A stretch of DNA of 64,000 nt. Origin: Gyrodactylus bullatarudis (lineage: Eukaryota > Platyhelminthes > Monogenea > Gyrodactylidea > Gyrodactylidae). A model generated the notes under the pieces. It had not been told where the DNA came from. It saw only the letters and a list, made by a program, of their open reading frames with translations, and searched no databases. A program made the position numbers and the translations under genes. Shown one piece after another: positions 48,901 through 60,819 of this stretch; the stretch's first letter is position 1; each line of letters begins with the position of its first letter. Location: contig SSNU01000119.1 of assembly GCA_012064415.1 (NCBI GenBank), forward strand, positions 520,135-584,134, given 5' to 3'.

Positions 48901-51900
48901 ATGTGAAATTTTATAATCTCTCGTTAGATCTCTAGACTAAAGAAAACACGATCATTGTCCTGTCCAATAGGCAGTGTAATAGTCTGGTGGAGACCAGTTA
49001 AATATAAGTTTTATTATTTATTCCTTTCTAACTAATCCTTTATTAAAATCAATAATAAATTTCTATGTGTAGTCTTGCAACCTTGGCGGAAGTCTAATGG
49101 AAGAAATCTTCAAGTCCCTTGATATTACATCATTGGAAAGTCTATCGCCTCTTATCCATGGCGATGTACAGTTGGGCAAGGTAGATAAAAAGAACGACCA
49201 ACTACCCACTGGACAGGAGATAACCAACGCCCAGAATTCACCTCAGATACCAACTAGCCTGTCAATTGACCCAGTAATATCCACTTCAAATGTCATCTTG
49301 AGAGATAACAGGTACTTGATCACATCAATTTGAGGATATTATCATTTAGTTCAGTTGTATTAGTAATCAATCTAGTAGGAAACCTGTGAAAATATTCCTG
49401 TATATTTTTATTGTCTACAATAAACTTTGCTTATTCATGAAACTACACCAATAATCACATATGTAGTACCCGTTTCTATATTTATTTTTTTTAAGTCAGT
49501 TGAAAAAACACTCCCTCATGACTCATCGTTAATGGAATTTCTCATCATTAGCTTTTGCTTATTTTTCTCTTTGAAAAATAAATCTCCACCTTTTTTCTAT
49601 AGTAAAGAGAAGAGTTTGTCTCCTCTAGTTAGTCCTTCCATCGAGAAGGATTTCATTCTCACCAAGAAGCCAAGTAACCCAGTTAACCAGTCATCAGGGC
49701 TGACAACTCCATCGACTACTAAGCGATCAAATACATTACTCTCAAAGGTATCAAAATTATGGTCTAGTTCGAATTCATCTGTGAACAATGCTAGCAAATT
49801 GAATTCTAGCTCTTCTTCAAACAATCTAAATACTTCTGGATCAATGTCTCGGAAGAATTCCTTCTCGAATGTTTCACAGGTTAAACTTGTTATTAGTGAA
49901 CCTATCAAGATTGACGCAGGAAGCTCTGAAAAGTTTTCATCACTCGGTAGGTTCCCATTGCTAACTCCCTTTCTTACATTCAGAAAAACTGGCAGAAGTT
50001 TCCACTTTAAAGCGTAAAGATTCAGTACAATCAACATCCGCGTGTACAACAATAGACATGCGTCCAACAAAGATGAAAACTTCCCTCACCTTCAATCAAA
50101 GTTTGAATTGTGACAAGATCAAGGAACCGATCATGTCAAAGACAACGTCCATGATGTCCTGTAACAATTTGGATAATGGAAGTCTCCTTGAATTTGGAAG
50201 CAGAAAATTGTCGAATTTATCCCTCTCTGAAAATGCTAGCAGTAAGATAATGATCAATCTATAAAAATAATTCTGTAGTATGAAACCTGACACCCCATTT
50301 GGTTATACCCAAGTGGTTTACTATTTTTATATACCATACCTGTAAAATATGACGTATATGACTTTTTTATTTTTTAATGATAAGAACTGGACGAAATTCT
50401 CCAAAATTACTAAAATCGCCCATCGGTATGATAAATTCAATCTTCAAGTATTTTAATATTATCTCACTTCAAAATACCTGTCCATGCTTCTGGAATAAGT
50501 TAAACAAAATTGTGAAAATTAAAAAAGTTTTTTAACCGATTAAAATTTTAATATTCTAAAAACCAAGAAAAGCGTCATTATTAACCTTAGAAAATACTAT
50601 TAAAATTAGGAAAATAGCACATTAAATTCTTCAAATCTTTTACCGAAAACATAAAAATGGTATTCTGAAACGAAATTTGGTGCGATGATATTAAAATACT
50701 TGAAGATTAAATTTATCATATCCATGGTCGATTTAAGTAGACTTGGAATAGACTAATCAATAATATAATTAGTATTTTTGCCCTCTTTCAGCCTGAGAGA
50801 TAAACCCTTGTTAATATTCAGACTTTAGAATACAAATCCTATAAAATGTCTACATGGAAATCTCGATAATTTCCCAGTCTGAAAAATATTGCCTAGAAGT
50901 TAACAACACATATAACCAATTCAATTTTTATTTATTTATTTATTTTCCCAGAGGAAACTCTGGTTAGTAAGCCAGCTCCAGTTACTGGTCTTAGAATGGT
51001 TCGTGGGGGTGAAATTCCGTTTCGAGCCAACACTGGGACTTTGACCCGGAAGAAATTCCCAACTGTCGACAAGGCCTATTCATTCACGCCATGTGAAACT
51101 CGTAAAGATTTCTCCACTCCCAAGAATAACCTGGAAAATGGAAGCGAGAAAGACTTGTAAGAACACAATAATTCTCATCCTCTGCATCCTTTAATGTTGT
51201 TCTCATATTCAGAATAGACACCATTGATACTGCTCAACGGCTCACGATATCCGATCGTGGTTCCTGTGATGGCCAGAGTGAAATTAGTTTCAGTATTTAG
51301 ATTCTTTGGAATGCTCTCCCCCTCCCTCTAAATTCTTCATTTCATTTTCTAGGTTTGAAGGAGAATTTCTGGGGTAATGATTTCATGAAGTTCGTCCAGC
51401 CCGCTTTATCTCCAAATAGAGCTTTTGGTAAGTCCTTCCCTCATTTGATCTTTTATCAATTTTATGGTTTATAAATACACTAATTATATATTCTGATTAA
51501 TTAAAGATTTTAAATTGGCACTCTTTGAAGCCTTATCTATGAATCTGAGAGAAAAAGGTTTTCAGAAAATCTATTTTCGATTGGTTGGCAAATAAAGTCA
51601 GGCTTATATATGAATAATGTTATTATTACTATTGAAATGATATCTGATGGAATTAACTTTATGGGTTACTAAGAGAGATACTTAACACTGTGATATATAT
51701 TAGATTAGAGAAGATGGCATTAACCTCATCCCTCAAAGTTGACATAGACCTCTTTTGTTTGAAGGTTGAAACTTTCTCATTAGGATTTACTTGTTAATGA
51801 TGAAGAAACCAAAAGTAATGTTTATCGATTACAAGTTTCATCTTGCCTCTCTACATAGAATAAGTTGTAGTATACGTATCCCTTGATTTAGCAATGCTTA

Positions 51901-54042
51901 TGGCGAGAATGTAGAATGAGAGATAAGATAAATAATATTCTGGTAGCATAAACGGTACATTACTTGGGAAGATGATTCATAAAAAATCTTATCTCCCTTA
52001 CCCTTCATGTTTTCTTCCTATGAGCCATTGAATAATAATTATTATAATACAATGGTTTTGATCGATTATCTCTCTCTACCCTTCTTCTATTCTACATCCC
52101 TTTTTAATTTCTACATTCTGATCATGTTCTATGAGATTTTTCCTTGTCACCCTAGCCTAGTCCTCACTGATTGGCTGTTTTGGTTGATAAAGAATTTTAA
52201 GTGGATTTTCGGACGTATTTGAGAATTATTAGAGATAATGTCTCAACTTTTGCTATTAAGAATTCAAATTCGATAAAGATTTACTAAATACTTGGGCCAA
52301 TATTAGAATTTTCAGCCAATCGTTTCGACAATAATTGCCTTACACGCCTTCTTTAAGCACAAAAAGAAGTCTTGTAAATTCTACCAAAGTTTTGATTATT
52401 ATAATCAGAAGAATAGTAGGCCTAATTTTTCATCAGATTTTATTCAACTTTCTTCTTTTCCTGTTTGGATGAAAAATTGCTGAGAATTCTATAATATTGA
52501 CCCGAGTTTTTAATAAATTTTATTACAGAACTAATTTAAAATCCTCTTTCACTGAATCCTAAAAGATAAAGGTTATTTTGGAATCCAGACCTTGACCGTT
52601 TGAGGGAAAATATGGTCACTTTTGAATTTCGATTTCTCGATCCTTTTCATTACCACTTCAATCACTCAATGAATTTTTGATAATTCGTAATCCCTCAAAA
52701 ATGGTGGGTGAATCCTTTTAAAATTTATTGGCGACATTCGACCTTCTTGTACAAAGACTTCTTTTGGCCACTCTCAAATCAATGAATATTTTTAAGGGAA
52801 AATTGTTATTTGGAAAAGTGTATCTTTGACTTTTAAAATGCATAGCTAAAAGGATTTTTATTGTTCAACTAACTTCTAAGGGGTTGTGGAAATATAAAAA
52901 TTAAAATTTGAATGAATTGCAGTTGTTAAAGTCCTTGCAGTTGTTGGTGTCCTGAAGGCATCTTAGAATGCAATGTCTTGTATGTATAATAAATAAACCT
53001 CTGTTATTATTATTATGTATTTGTATTTTGTTTTTTTGGAGAGAAAGCTTTGCACCACCCAAAAAACATAACTGAGAAAGATAAATAAAGAAAAGATGTT
53101 GGTGTAAATTTCATCTGTATGATCAACAAGAAAGCATCTCTTTACCATATTCTACAATGTAACAAGTCTTATTTTACTTCACCCTTCATTCCAGGAATAG
53201 AATCTTCTTCTCTCTTTGAATATACAATTTCTCCTAGACTATATACATTTCTCTTCTTGATTAATTTTTTCTTGTTTACTTGTAAAGCATGTAAACGAAT
53301 AAAATCTCAATTGTGTTATCAATTTTACAGTTGAATTATTAAATTCGTGCCAAAAGGTTTTGAAACTCATAAAAATCTTGAGATCTTGAGATAAATCTAT
53401 ATCGACTAGCGTCACATTCAGACTTTCAAGTTATAACTTACAAGTATATGCATATATCAAGTTCCAATTAGAATTTTATTATTTATTACTTGATTGGGGA
53501 AAATTCCCCTTTGATCTAACCACAAACAGACACATATTCTCTCTACTTTAATACAATCCTACATGTTGTACTTTTCTGCGTACTTATCCATCCCTCTCTT
53601 TTTGTCTGACTTTTCAAGTGTATCATACCCACTCTGAGATACTCGTCCTAAACAACCATATTTAATTTTGATCTAGTTGATATTGCATAAATAATTAAGA
53701 GGACTGTATTCTCCATTTTTTACATAGATGTAAAAACCTTTGATTGGCTCTAATCAAGGGAACTTGGGTAAGATTTACTGTACTATCCTAACCGTTTAAA
53801 TCCATAGCCTAATCACTGCAATATTTCACTTGTCACATATTCGATACGTGCAAACTTTACTCTTAATCCTAATGAACTTTCAATTTTTTCTTCTACAGAC
53901 TCAAAGACAAACCAACAACGACCAGTAAGTTTGAAATTCTGACGTTGAACCAGGTTTAAATTTATCTCACACAACCCTTCCATAGAATACGAAACGAGTT
54001 CTTTTAAACTCAGACGAAGAGGACAATATGATTGCAATGTAA
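36988..54042 (+). CDS. ACK/TNK2-family SAM-kinase-SH3-CRIB protein, predicted pseudokinase
   Basis: Seventeen exons join with every phase matching to 1,333 residues: 36988-37272, 37331-37468, 40231-40572, 42895-43359, 45159-45525, 45585-45996, 46160-46479, 46549-46826, 47147-47257, 49073-49311, 49603-49946, 49984-50241, 50952-51156, 51213-51292, 51353-51427, 53899-53924 and 53986-54042. Order: N-terminal SAM (FLVEAQLEHYHSIF..INMSKPEQRRL), kinase-like domain (GSGNFSTAY, VAVK, KISDFG, WAGLNGRQIL), SH3 (DRFKINLKVGEIVYIL..YVPPKFLR), two CRIB motifs (ISGP..RHIGHVG and ISGP..RHLGHLG), and a long Ser-rich tail. The HRD loop reads HKNLTAAN and the helix-C Glu is replaced, so catalysis is doubtful. 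Family members are Cdc42 effectors in endocytosis. AATAAA at 54067-54072. Confidence 0.9.
37469..40230 (+). other. ACK-like intron 2
   Basis: A 2.76-kb GT-AG intron. AT-rich with trinucleotide ATT runs (for example near 38424), no exon-like frame with support and no transposon boundary recognised. Confidence 0.6.
40573..42894 (+). other. ACK-like intron 3
   Basis: A 2.3-kb intron splitting the kinase-like domain after the glycine-rich loop. No supported feature inside. Confidence 0.6.
43494..44274. mobile_element. Foldback element inside an ACK-like intron
   Basis: The ends ACTTCGGAAAATTACTGTAG (left) and its complement CTACAGTAATTTTCCGAAG (right) form inverted termini about 780 bp apart, followed by AGCTGAAAA / TTTTCCAGCT. 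No coding frame. It lies in the intron 43360-45158. The target duplication is not resolved. A family A-like block (TTGGCGCGATTTTTTC..) follows at about 44330-44720. Confidence 0.6.
47258..49072 (+). other. ACK-like intron 9 with repeat E copy
   Basis: A 1.8-kb intron. Repeat family E occurs at 47985-48125, complementary to 13847-14000. A 90-codon frame near 47380-47649 has no homology signal and is treated as chance. Confidence 0.55.
50386..50750. repeat. Foldback element, family B copy 4 (diverged), in an ACK-like intron
   Basis: Carries the family B blocks ATTACTAAAATCGCCCATCGG, CTTCTGGAATAAGTTAAAC and GAAACGAAATTTGGTG, with an AGTAGACTTGG-containing right end. Non-coding, within intron 50242-50951. 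Confidence 0.55.
51428..53898 (+). other. ACK-like intron 15
   Basis: A 2.5-kb intron holding a diverged family A fragment at about 52610-52830 (CCTTTTCATTACCACTTC..TTTTGATAATTC). No supported exon; several 60-80 codon frames lack signals. Confidence 0.55.
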
Positions 54043-54496
54043 ACAAAGTCACTTTAGGTATATGTAAATAAACCGAATTTCATCCCCCAGAAACAAACCC
54101 ACCACTTCTACTGTAATAAACATTTTATTAAGTTATTATTATCATTACAATAAACAATGAAATCCAAAAGATGAAAAAGTAAACTATATATCACACTTTA
54201 AGGGCGCCAAAACTGTAACTTTTTATCAAAGAATTTATGCTATGGAATTGTTTTTTTGTTTTTTTCTTATTTAGGTATATATATAAAATTGATGCTTTAA
54301 CGAGATTTGAAGCTTTTCTCACCGAACATGTACCGAGAAGATCATTTATTTAAGGAACGAACAAATTAATTTTATGTGATGCAATTAATCAAAAAATATA
54401 TAAACTTGTTAAAATACTAATGCAGCCATTTTTTCATTCAATCAACAGTTGATCATAATTATAGACGTCACTTTAATTTTATCCACTGAATTTTAG
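54043..54496. other. Spacer between ACK-like gene and first recognised ABCB10 exon
   Basis: Contains the ACK-like 3' end. It presumably also holds the ABCB10 promoter and first exon, because the first exon I can place opens at a splice acceptor without an ATG. An ATG at 54420 (MQPFFHSIN) is followed by a possible donor, but the phase does not match. Confidence 0.4.
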
Positions 54497-57400
54497 ATTT
54501 ATCCAGGACTCAATTTGGTATCTCCACGGTTGCTCCTGTTGAATTATGCCTCTTGTCCATTCAGCAGTGTGGCCAATCTGTCAAAGAAGACCATCTTGGA
54601 TGGAGCAAAGAAACGATCCTCCCTATCACGGCTATTACGCGTGACACGCACCCAATCCGGCAGAATATCAGCTGGTCTTGCTTTCCTCATGGTATCCTCA
54701 GGTGTGACACTCTCTGTCCCCTATTGGTTGGGAATCCTGATTGATCAGGCCACAAAGGCGAATAAAATCCCAGGGTCAGATATGGCCAAGAGTCCACTCT
54801 TGGAAAATGTGAGCTATTCTCCACTCAAATAGGCCCTGTTCATATGAAAACTTTTTTCTGAGTTTCGAAAATGCCCCAATTGAAAAATTTTCAACATTTG
54901 ACCTGATCGGTTTCAGTGATTTAGAGCAATTCAACTATGACATTTCAGGTCAGAGAATTTCTCTGAATTTCAGCGACCAAATTAGAATAATCTGGTCCGA
55001 AATGTTGGTATTCTATCGGTTAAAATCTTCCTTTTAACTCTTTGATTTCTGTAAATGAATTTTAAAAAAACGTTCATAAAAATTTCATGAAAATTTCTAT
55101 ATTCTCATAACAAGTCATAGTTCATTCAAAAGAATTTTATCAGCAGTTCTTTCAGAAAAGTGGTTAATCATCTATTTTTAGATTCTTTGAAAATAGAATT
55201 ATGACCCATTTGACTCTCAGGGGGCTTAAAGGGTTAAGATTTCTATTGAAAAAAAACAGTAAATTCTCTTCTTCATATTAGCTAGCTTCTGATGGTGTAT
55301 TTCAATCGATTCTATCCACAGATTAAATAGACTTTTCATGCATCTATTATATACATACACACATGACCCATATAAACTCAAATTTATCAAAATTTATATT
55401 GATCATCTCATCAAATCTTTTTTTTCTCCATAGCTATATCAATCAAAAGTTTTCGGCAACCTATCAAATCTTTTCAGTACGAACCTCTTTGATCCGAGTT
55501 GTCTGACAAAGAATCTTTTTGTGATCATTTTTCTCGTTCTGTCCACTGGGGCCTTTTGCAATGCTATGCGAGTTTACATGTTCAAAACAGCTGGTTAGTG
55601 TTTATTCCTAAATCAATTTAGCTAAAAAAACTATTCAAAGTTTCACTATCTCTCCCTCTCCAGATAATAAGCAAAAATAAATTTCCAATTGATTCTGATT
55701 AACATAATCGCGTACGTATCCCTTAAAAATTTACATAGGGCTGACCTTTCCAAAGGCTTTACATCATTAAATATATATATATCCTTATTCTTTTGCGTTA
55801 TACTATAGCGCTATAAAATAGAAAAAAATCTCAAAGTGTATTAGTGATTGAAGAAGCTACATTCAAGAAATTACATCCCGTACTTTTCCACTGTATGCAT
55901 GCATTTTTTGCTATTGTTGCGTAAAAAATGATTCTACTAAAAGATCCCTATTCTTTGTATACTATTGATTATAATTATTCTTTTCACCATAAAACGAACA
56001 AGTCTAATCTTATAATGATACTTTATGTTATGATCTGATTTGTCTGTCATTATTTCGAAATGTACTCTGTAGCAACTGTTTGAAATCATGGTTGAAACTA
56101 CACTTGAAAATTTCAAATTCATTCATCTAAACTAAAGGAACATTTATTTTCAAGGTTATCGGATAGGCAATCGTTTGAGGAATGCAATATTCCAGTCAAT
56201 TGTCCACAATAGAACCTACTCACAGTTCAATAGGTTATCGGCAAAAACCGGTGATCTGAGTAGTCGTTTGAATGCCGATGTCAATATTATGTCGAATTGC
56301 TCGAGTCAGGTAATATCTGACATCTTTAGGAGTATTTCCCAACTCGGTCTTGGCCTCGGTATGATGCTCCATACAAGTAGTGATCTCACGTTTATGTCTT
56401 GCCTCGCCATTCCGCCCATGATGCTCATGGGCAAACTCCAGGGTAACTTACTACAGGAAACCAGCCGAAAGACAACAGAACAATTGGGCAATGTAATTGC
56501 TTTTGCTTCGGAACGCTTCTACAACCTACGTGAAGTTCATGCTTCCGGAAAAAATGCTGAAGAATGCAATACTTTCAGTCAACTCAATAAAGAACTCGCT
56601 GTCTATAATACAAATGAGGCCAAGGCTAGATCAATCTTTTTCGGGATGGTAAGCATTTCAACCCTACTAATTTTTTTTCATTTAAACGATAATATTTACA
56701 AACTTTATCAAGAATATTTGAGTTAGGTTCTATACCATTTGCATGTCCTTTTGGAGGTAGTGCATGTCAGTGAAAAAATAGTGCAATTCGATTTGAAAGG
56801 GTGGGGTTAAAAAGCCTTTCTCGTCTCCTAATGTATTTTGGGGTAGACATGAAAAAGTCATATATGCGTAGTATATTTTGGGTGAAATACGAGGAACAGG
56901 TGTTTTTAATTTCAACCTTTTTATGTAAAATACCTTGTCAAGTGGTGGATTACATTTTTTACATACGGTCCCCAATGTATTTTGAGGTAGATATGTGAAG
57001 GATATTTTACTCCTGTGGCACATAGGTCAGTTTTAACCAATCATATTACATCACAGAATTAATAAATTTGATTAACAAATAAAATGATTTAATTAATCAT
57101 CATGCCCTATAAGAAACATTCCTTGGAGGTCCGAGCAAAAATTTTAGAGCTTCATCATGAAGATAAGCCTTGGGAAGAGTACGCTGAGTTCTCAGGGGTT
57201 CCCTACTCCACAGCATATAAATGGATAATTTCAGACAGTCCAACTCCACAAGCCAAAGGAGGCCATTTCAACATTAAGATGCGTCCTATTCATACGGAAG
57301 CGGTCATTGAATTTTTGGAAAATAATTTTCAAGCAACTCTGTCTAAGTGCCAGGAATTTTCGGAGATAAATCACCAGTTACGTGTCTGCCTTAATACAAT

Positions 57401-60400
57401 AAAGAACAGCTTAGATGGACAGGCGATATCCCTCAAGAAAATCCATCATGTACCAGTTGGAATGAACAACCCTATGAATAAGGAAAAAAGAATCATATAT
57501 GTCAGGAAATTGCTTCGACGCAGGTCAGAAGGACGTCATATTGTATGGATAGACGAGACAAACTTCAACTTGTTTTGTAAACGAACTGAAGGAAGATCAC
57601 GGATCGGAACCAGAGCCAAAATCATAGATGTCAACAGCAAAGGTCAAAATCTTCATTGTATCGGAGCTATTTCATCCAATGGAATTGTTGATCTACGTCA
57701 TCGCAGAGGCTCATTTAAAGCTAATGATTCTCAAGGTTGGCTACGTGAACTGATTCAAATATGTCGTGAAAAGCAGATAATTCCTTTAACCATTGTTGTG
57801 GATAATGCTCCCGCTCATTCCAACTGTGAGATTGTTGCTGAGGATGACACAGTTGAAATTCTACGTTTAGCACCGTATTCTTTCCTACTCAATCCTATCG
57901 AGCTTATTTGGAGTATTTTTAAGACTGAGGTTAAAAAAAGATTAGCAGATGTACGAGCTGAAATCCTGGAATATGGAAATGATCTTCAAAGACCTATGAC
58001 AATCAGAGAATTTCGTCTTAGAAAATTGGAGGAGATCGCGACCGCTTCTTTTGCTACCTGTACAGAAGAAAAGGTAAGGCAGGCCTGTTTACATGTGGAG
58101 AAATATTATCCTGCCGTACTGCAAGCTGAAGATTTACATTGCTAATCTATTTTCAATAAATTTTATTTTAATACATTTAAAAATTATTTTTCAATATATG
58201 TTCAATTTAATTATGTTAAATTTATTTGCTAAAAAAATACATTAGAAAAACAGACATGGTCTCAGTATTGGTCTGGTATATCAATAAGGTTTAATCAAAA
58301 CAACCTGAAATAAACATGAANTTCTATATGTCAAATAGATTTGAATTACGGGGGCGCTTTTTAATTTTTTATGCCCAATAATGTAAACAAAATAAATATT
58401 TAACACGATGACCCACAAAAGTAACATCTGGTCTATTTACGTATGTGTCTATTGAGACATAGGGAAGATTTTTAATATTTCAAATCGAATTGCACTATTT
58501 TTTCAATGACATGCACTACCTCCAAAAGGACATGCAAATGGTATAGTCTGGAATGTTCTCGGCCTTTACCAGAGTCCAAACGATTGAATTCTTTGGATAT
58601 GATTACTCGAAAAAAGTCATCTTAAATTTCATCCCTTGATTCTGGGTAATCAGTTCTCAAAACACAGTTTTAAACAAAAATTATTTTCTTGAAAAAATCA
58701 AATTTCCTTGAATTAGTATAGCAAGAGTTTGATGAATTATTGCGTATTCTAGGAGATTGTCTATCGAATGGGGGTGGTAAATAAAGTATTTTCTGAGCCT
58801 TAGATGAATAATAATTACTTGTTTAAGTGGTACATGCCTTCAAAGACACAAGGGGAACTCGAAAAAGATTTAAAAGGGAACAAACCCTAAAGATGATTTT
58901 ATCTCTTGTTAATTTGAGAGTTACCAAGTCATAAGCAGAAAGTTTGAAACCTCATTCAACGGTCAAATTAGGCCTTCTACTTTTGTAGTGATCAATGAAT
59001 CAATGAATATTTTTCTTGGCAAATCCCTGTACAATGTACACACAGTGTAACTGAAATTACCATTTGTAATTCTTCCACATGTGCATGTCCGGAAAATGGA
59101 GTGAAAATCTCTTTTTGTGCGTAAATCATACACTTTTATTGAAATTTTAATTATATAAATGCAGTATTTAGTGGAAGGTGAATTTCCTTCTACAGTGTTT
59201 GTCTCCTGTGTGCTCCCTTTCATTCAATAATAATTATTTTGGTATATCCTGATTTTAGATTAAATTCATTTTGGCAACAACAACAACATGCATCAAAATT
59301 TCTTGGTTACACTCTCTCTCGCTCTATTTTGATATAGGCGTGTTTTCCATCGGTTATTCTTTTATATTCGAAAAAAATATTATAAATACTAAAGAGTTGA
59401 ATTTTTACAACTTCTCTAGACTGGCTTTGTTGGCAATATCATTATCCTTGGCATGATTGGATATGGTGGAAATCTAGTTCAAAATAACGTCATATCTATT
59501 GGACAACTGGGCTCGTACCTCATGTATTCTGGCTATGTTGGAGTTTCAATCTCGAGTATGTCAAATTGACATTATCAGACAGAAGATTCTAATTAATATC
59601 CCTCTAATTTAGGAATTTCCACTGCTTACTCAGAACTAATGAAGGGTCTGGCTTCAAGTGATAGAATCTGGCAAATAATCACCCTAGATGAGTTCATACA
59701 GGCATCCCAGGAGATTCCTATCAAGAAATATTCTGACGAGTTTGTCCAAAGTTTGTGAAAACTTCCATGAAAACAAGGCCAGATTTAAAAAATTTTCCTT
59801 CTTTCCAGAGTTCCTCACAATGAATCCTGAAAACGATACCGGATCTTTAATAAAATTTGACAATGTTTCCTTCAAGTATCCACAAGTTGTTGTCGAAAAT
59901 ACACACGATATTCTTTCGGATATTAACTTTGAGTTGAAACAGGGTGAAATACTCGCAATTACTGGCCTTAGTGGAAGTGGAAAAACTTCAATAATGTCTT
60001 TGCTCTTGAAGCTGTTTGAGCCTGACCAAGGAAAAATCTATTGGAACGGATATGATATATCGGAATTAGAAAACAACTTTATTCGAAATTATCTCATATC
60101 CCCAGTGTTGCAGGAAAATGTGCTCTTTAATGGAAGTATCCTCGACAATATTATCTATGGTAATATTCAAGAGGAAATCGACACTATTCGACTAGAAAAT
60201 GTCTGCAAAGCAGCTCAAATCACAAATTTCACAACAAGAGGGGGAAAACTTAATTTGAACTATCAAGTTGGAGAGAGAGGAAATAATTTATCTGGTGGCC
60301 AAAGACAAAGGGTACTTATCGCTAGAGCTCTCTACAAAAAATGTCCCTTAATAATTTTTGATGAGGCAACAAGTGCTATGGATGCTAACACAGAGAATGA

Positions 60401-60644
60401 ACTATTCCACAGTCTTAAAGAGTTCAAGAATGATGAGTCTGTCAGCATTATAACAATAGCTCATAGAAAAGCAACCCTTGAAAGTGCTGATAGAATACTG
60501 ATTCTTGGCAAGAAATCGAAGGAGGATGTCTCTTCCACAATTTTGGCATCAGGCTCATTTTCAGAACTTGGTTCAATGATCGATCGTCATGGATTGGTGG
60601 ATAAAATAGGCAACCGAAACAAAACTATTCCTGAGAAAAATTAA
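54497..60644 (+). CDS. ABCB10: ABCB10-type mitochondrial ABC half-transporter (5' exon not found)
   Basis: Exons 54497-54808, 55434-55593, 56155-56648, 59420-59555, 59613-59750 and 59809-60644 join in phase to 691 codons. The transmembrane domain matches ABCB10: RISAGLAFLMVSS.VTLSVPYWLGILID, YRIGNRLRNAIFQSIV, TGDLSSRLNADV, AFASERFYNLREVHASGK, and TAYSELMKGLASSDRIW. The nucleotide-binding domain has Walker A (GLSGSGKTS), Q-loop (VLQENVLF), signature LSGGQRQR, Walker B with catalytic Glu (LIIFDEATSAMD) and H-loop (IAHRKAT). ABCB10 works as a homodimer in the mitochondrial inner membrane in haem-related and redox functions. The intron 56649-59419 carries a complete mariner-like transposon. The N-terminal exon with the start and targeting peptide is missing. 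AATAAA at 60694-60699. Confidence 0.92.
54809..55433 (+). other. ABCB10 intron
   Basis: A 625-bp intron with no recognised transposon or exon; it includes CTTAAAGGGTTAAG-like text resembling the family D arm start. Confidence 0.5.
55594..56154 (+). other. ABCB10 intron
   Basis: A 561-bp AT-rich intron with an (AT)n run near 55772. No other feature seen. Confidence 0.55.
57102..58145 (+). CDS. IS630/Tc1-mariner DDE transposase
   Basis: 347 codons from ATG with no stop. An N-terminal helix-turn-helix (SLEVRAKILELHHEDK..YSTAYKWI) is followed by the catalytic core: first Asp in VWIDETNF, second Asp in VVDNAPAHS, and Glu in LNPIELIW within the family-typical APYS..LNPIE block. There are 32 residues between the second Asp and the Glu (DD32E), two fewer than classic Tc1 (DD34E). 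It catalyses cut-and-paste transposition at TA. Full length with matched inverted repeats, so it is potentially active. I cannot place it in a named subfamily. Confidence 0.9.
   Translation: MPYKKHSLEVRAKILELHHEDKPWEEYAEFSGVPYSTAYKWIISDSPTPQAKGGHFNIKMRPIHTEAVIEFLENNFQATLSKCQEFSEINHQLRVCLNTIKNSLDGQAISLKKIHHVPVGMNNPMNKEKRIIYVRKLLRRRSEGRHIVWIDETNFNLFCKRTEGRSRIGTRAKIIDVNSKGQNLHCIGAISSNGIVDLRHRRGSFKANDSQGWLRELIQICREKQIIPLTIVVDNAPAHSNCEIVAEDDTVEILRLAPYSFLLNPIELIWSIFKTEVKKRLADVRAEILEYGNDLQRPMTIREFRLRKLEEIATASFATCTEEKVRQACLHVEKYYPAVLQAEDLHC
58321..58321. other. Ambiguous base (N)
   Basis: The only undetermined base noticed in the window, inside the transposon 3' region. It may mark a heterogeneous or collapsed repeat position. 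Confidence 0.9.
58677..58825 (-). repeat. Partial foldback D copy in an ABCB10 intron
   Basis: Matches the right arm of the element at 4687-9512 (GCGTATTC.AGGAGATT, ATCGAATGGG.GGTGGTAAA, AGTATTTTCTGA, GAATAATAATTA). Unlike that copy it is uninterrupted at AGTATTTTCT, so it gives an empty-site reference for the Penelope insertion. Confidence 0.7.
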
Positions 60645-60819
60645 ATTCTAATAGAAATTCAAGAGTTCTGTTCTGAGGCTATTTTTATAAATTAATAAAC
60701 CTATTTTGTTTTCCCAAATCTGGCTATTCTCTCAGCCACCACTTATTTAGTAAAACAAATGAAACATCATGTTACATCAATTGTTTTAAAGAAGTTGACG
60801 TCACAAATTCAAATAGAAA

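Larger units (their letters stand above)
56733..58543 (+). mobile_element. Tc1/mariner-superfamily transposon, complete
   Basis: An 1,811-bp element with terminal inverted repeats of about 70 bp beginning TACCATTTGCATGTCCTTTT. The right end is the complement with one noticed mismatch. TA dinucleotides flank both ends (56731-56732 and 58544-58545). An intact transposase frame fills the middle. The left flank repeats AATGTATTTTGGGGTAGA twice in diverged form (about 56829 and 56971). It sits in an ABCB10 intron in the same orientation as the gene, so it is spliced out. One ambiguous base (N) lies at 58321. Confidence 0.9.

Noticed and set aside
54553..54744. Alternative 63-codon frame at the start of ABCB10
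   Set aside because: The other frame matches the ABCB10 transmembrane domain (RISAGLAFLMVSS), so this is a shadow.
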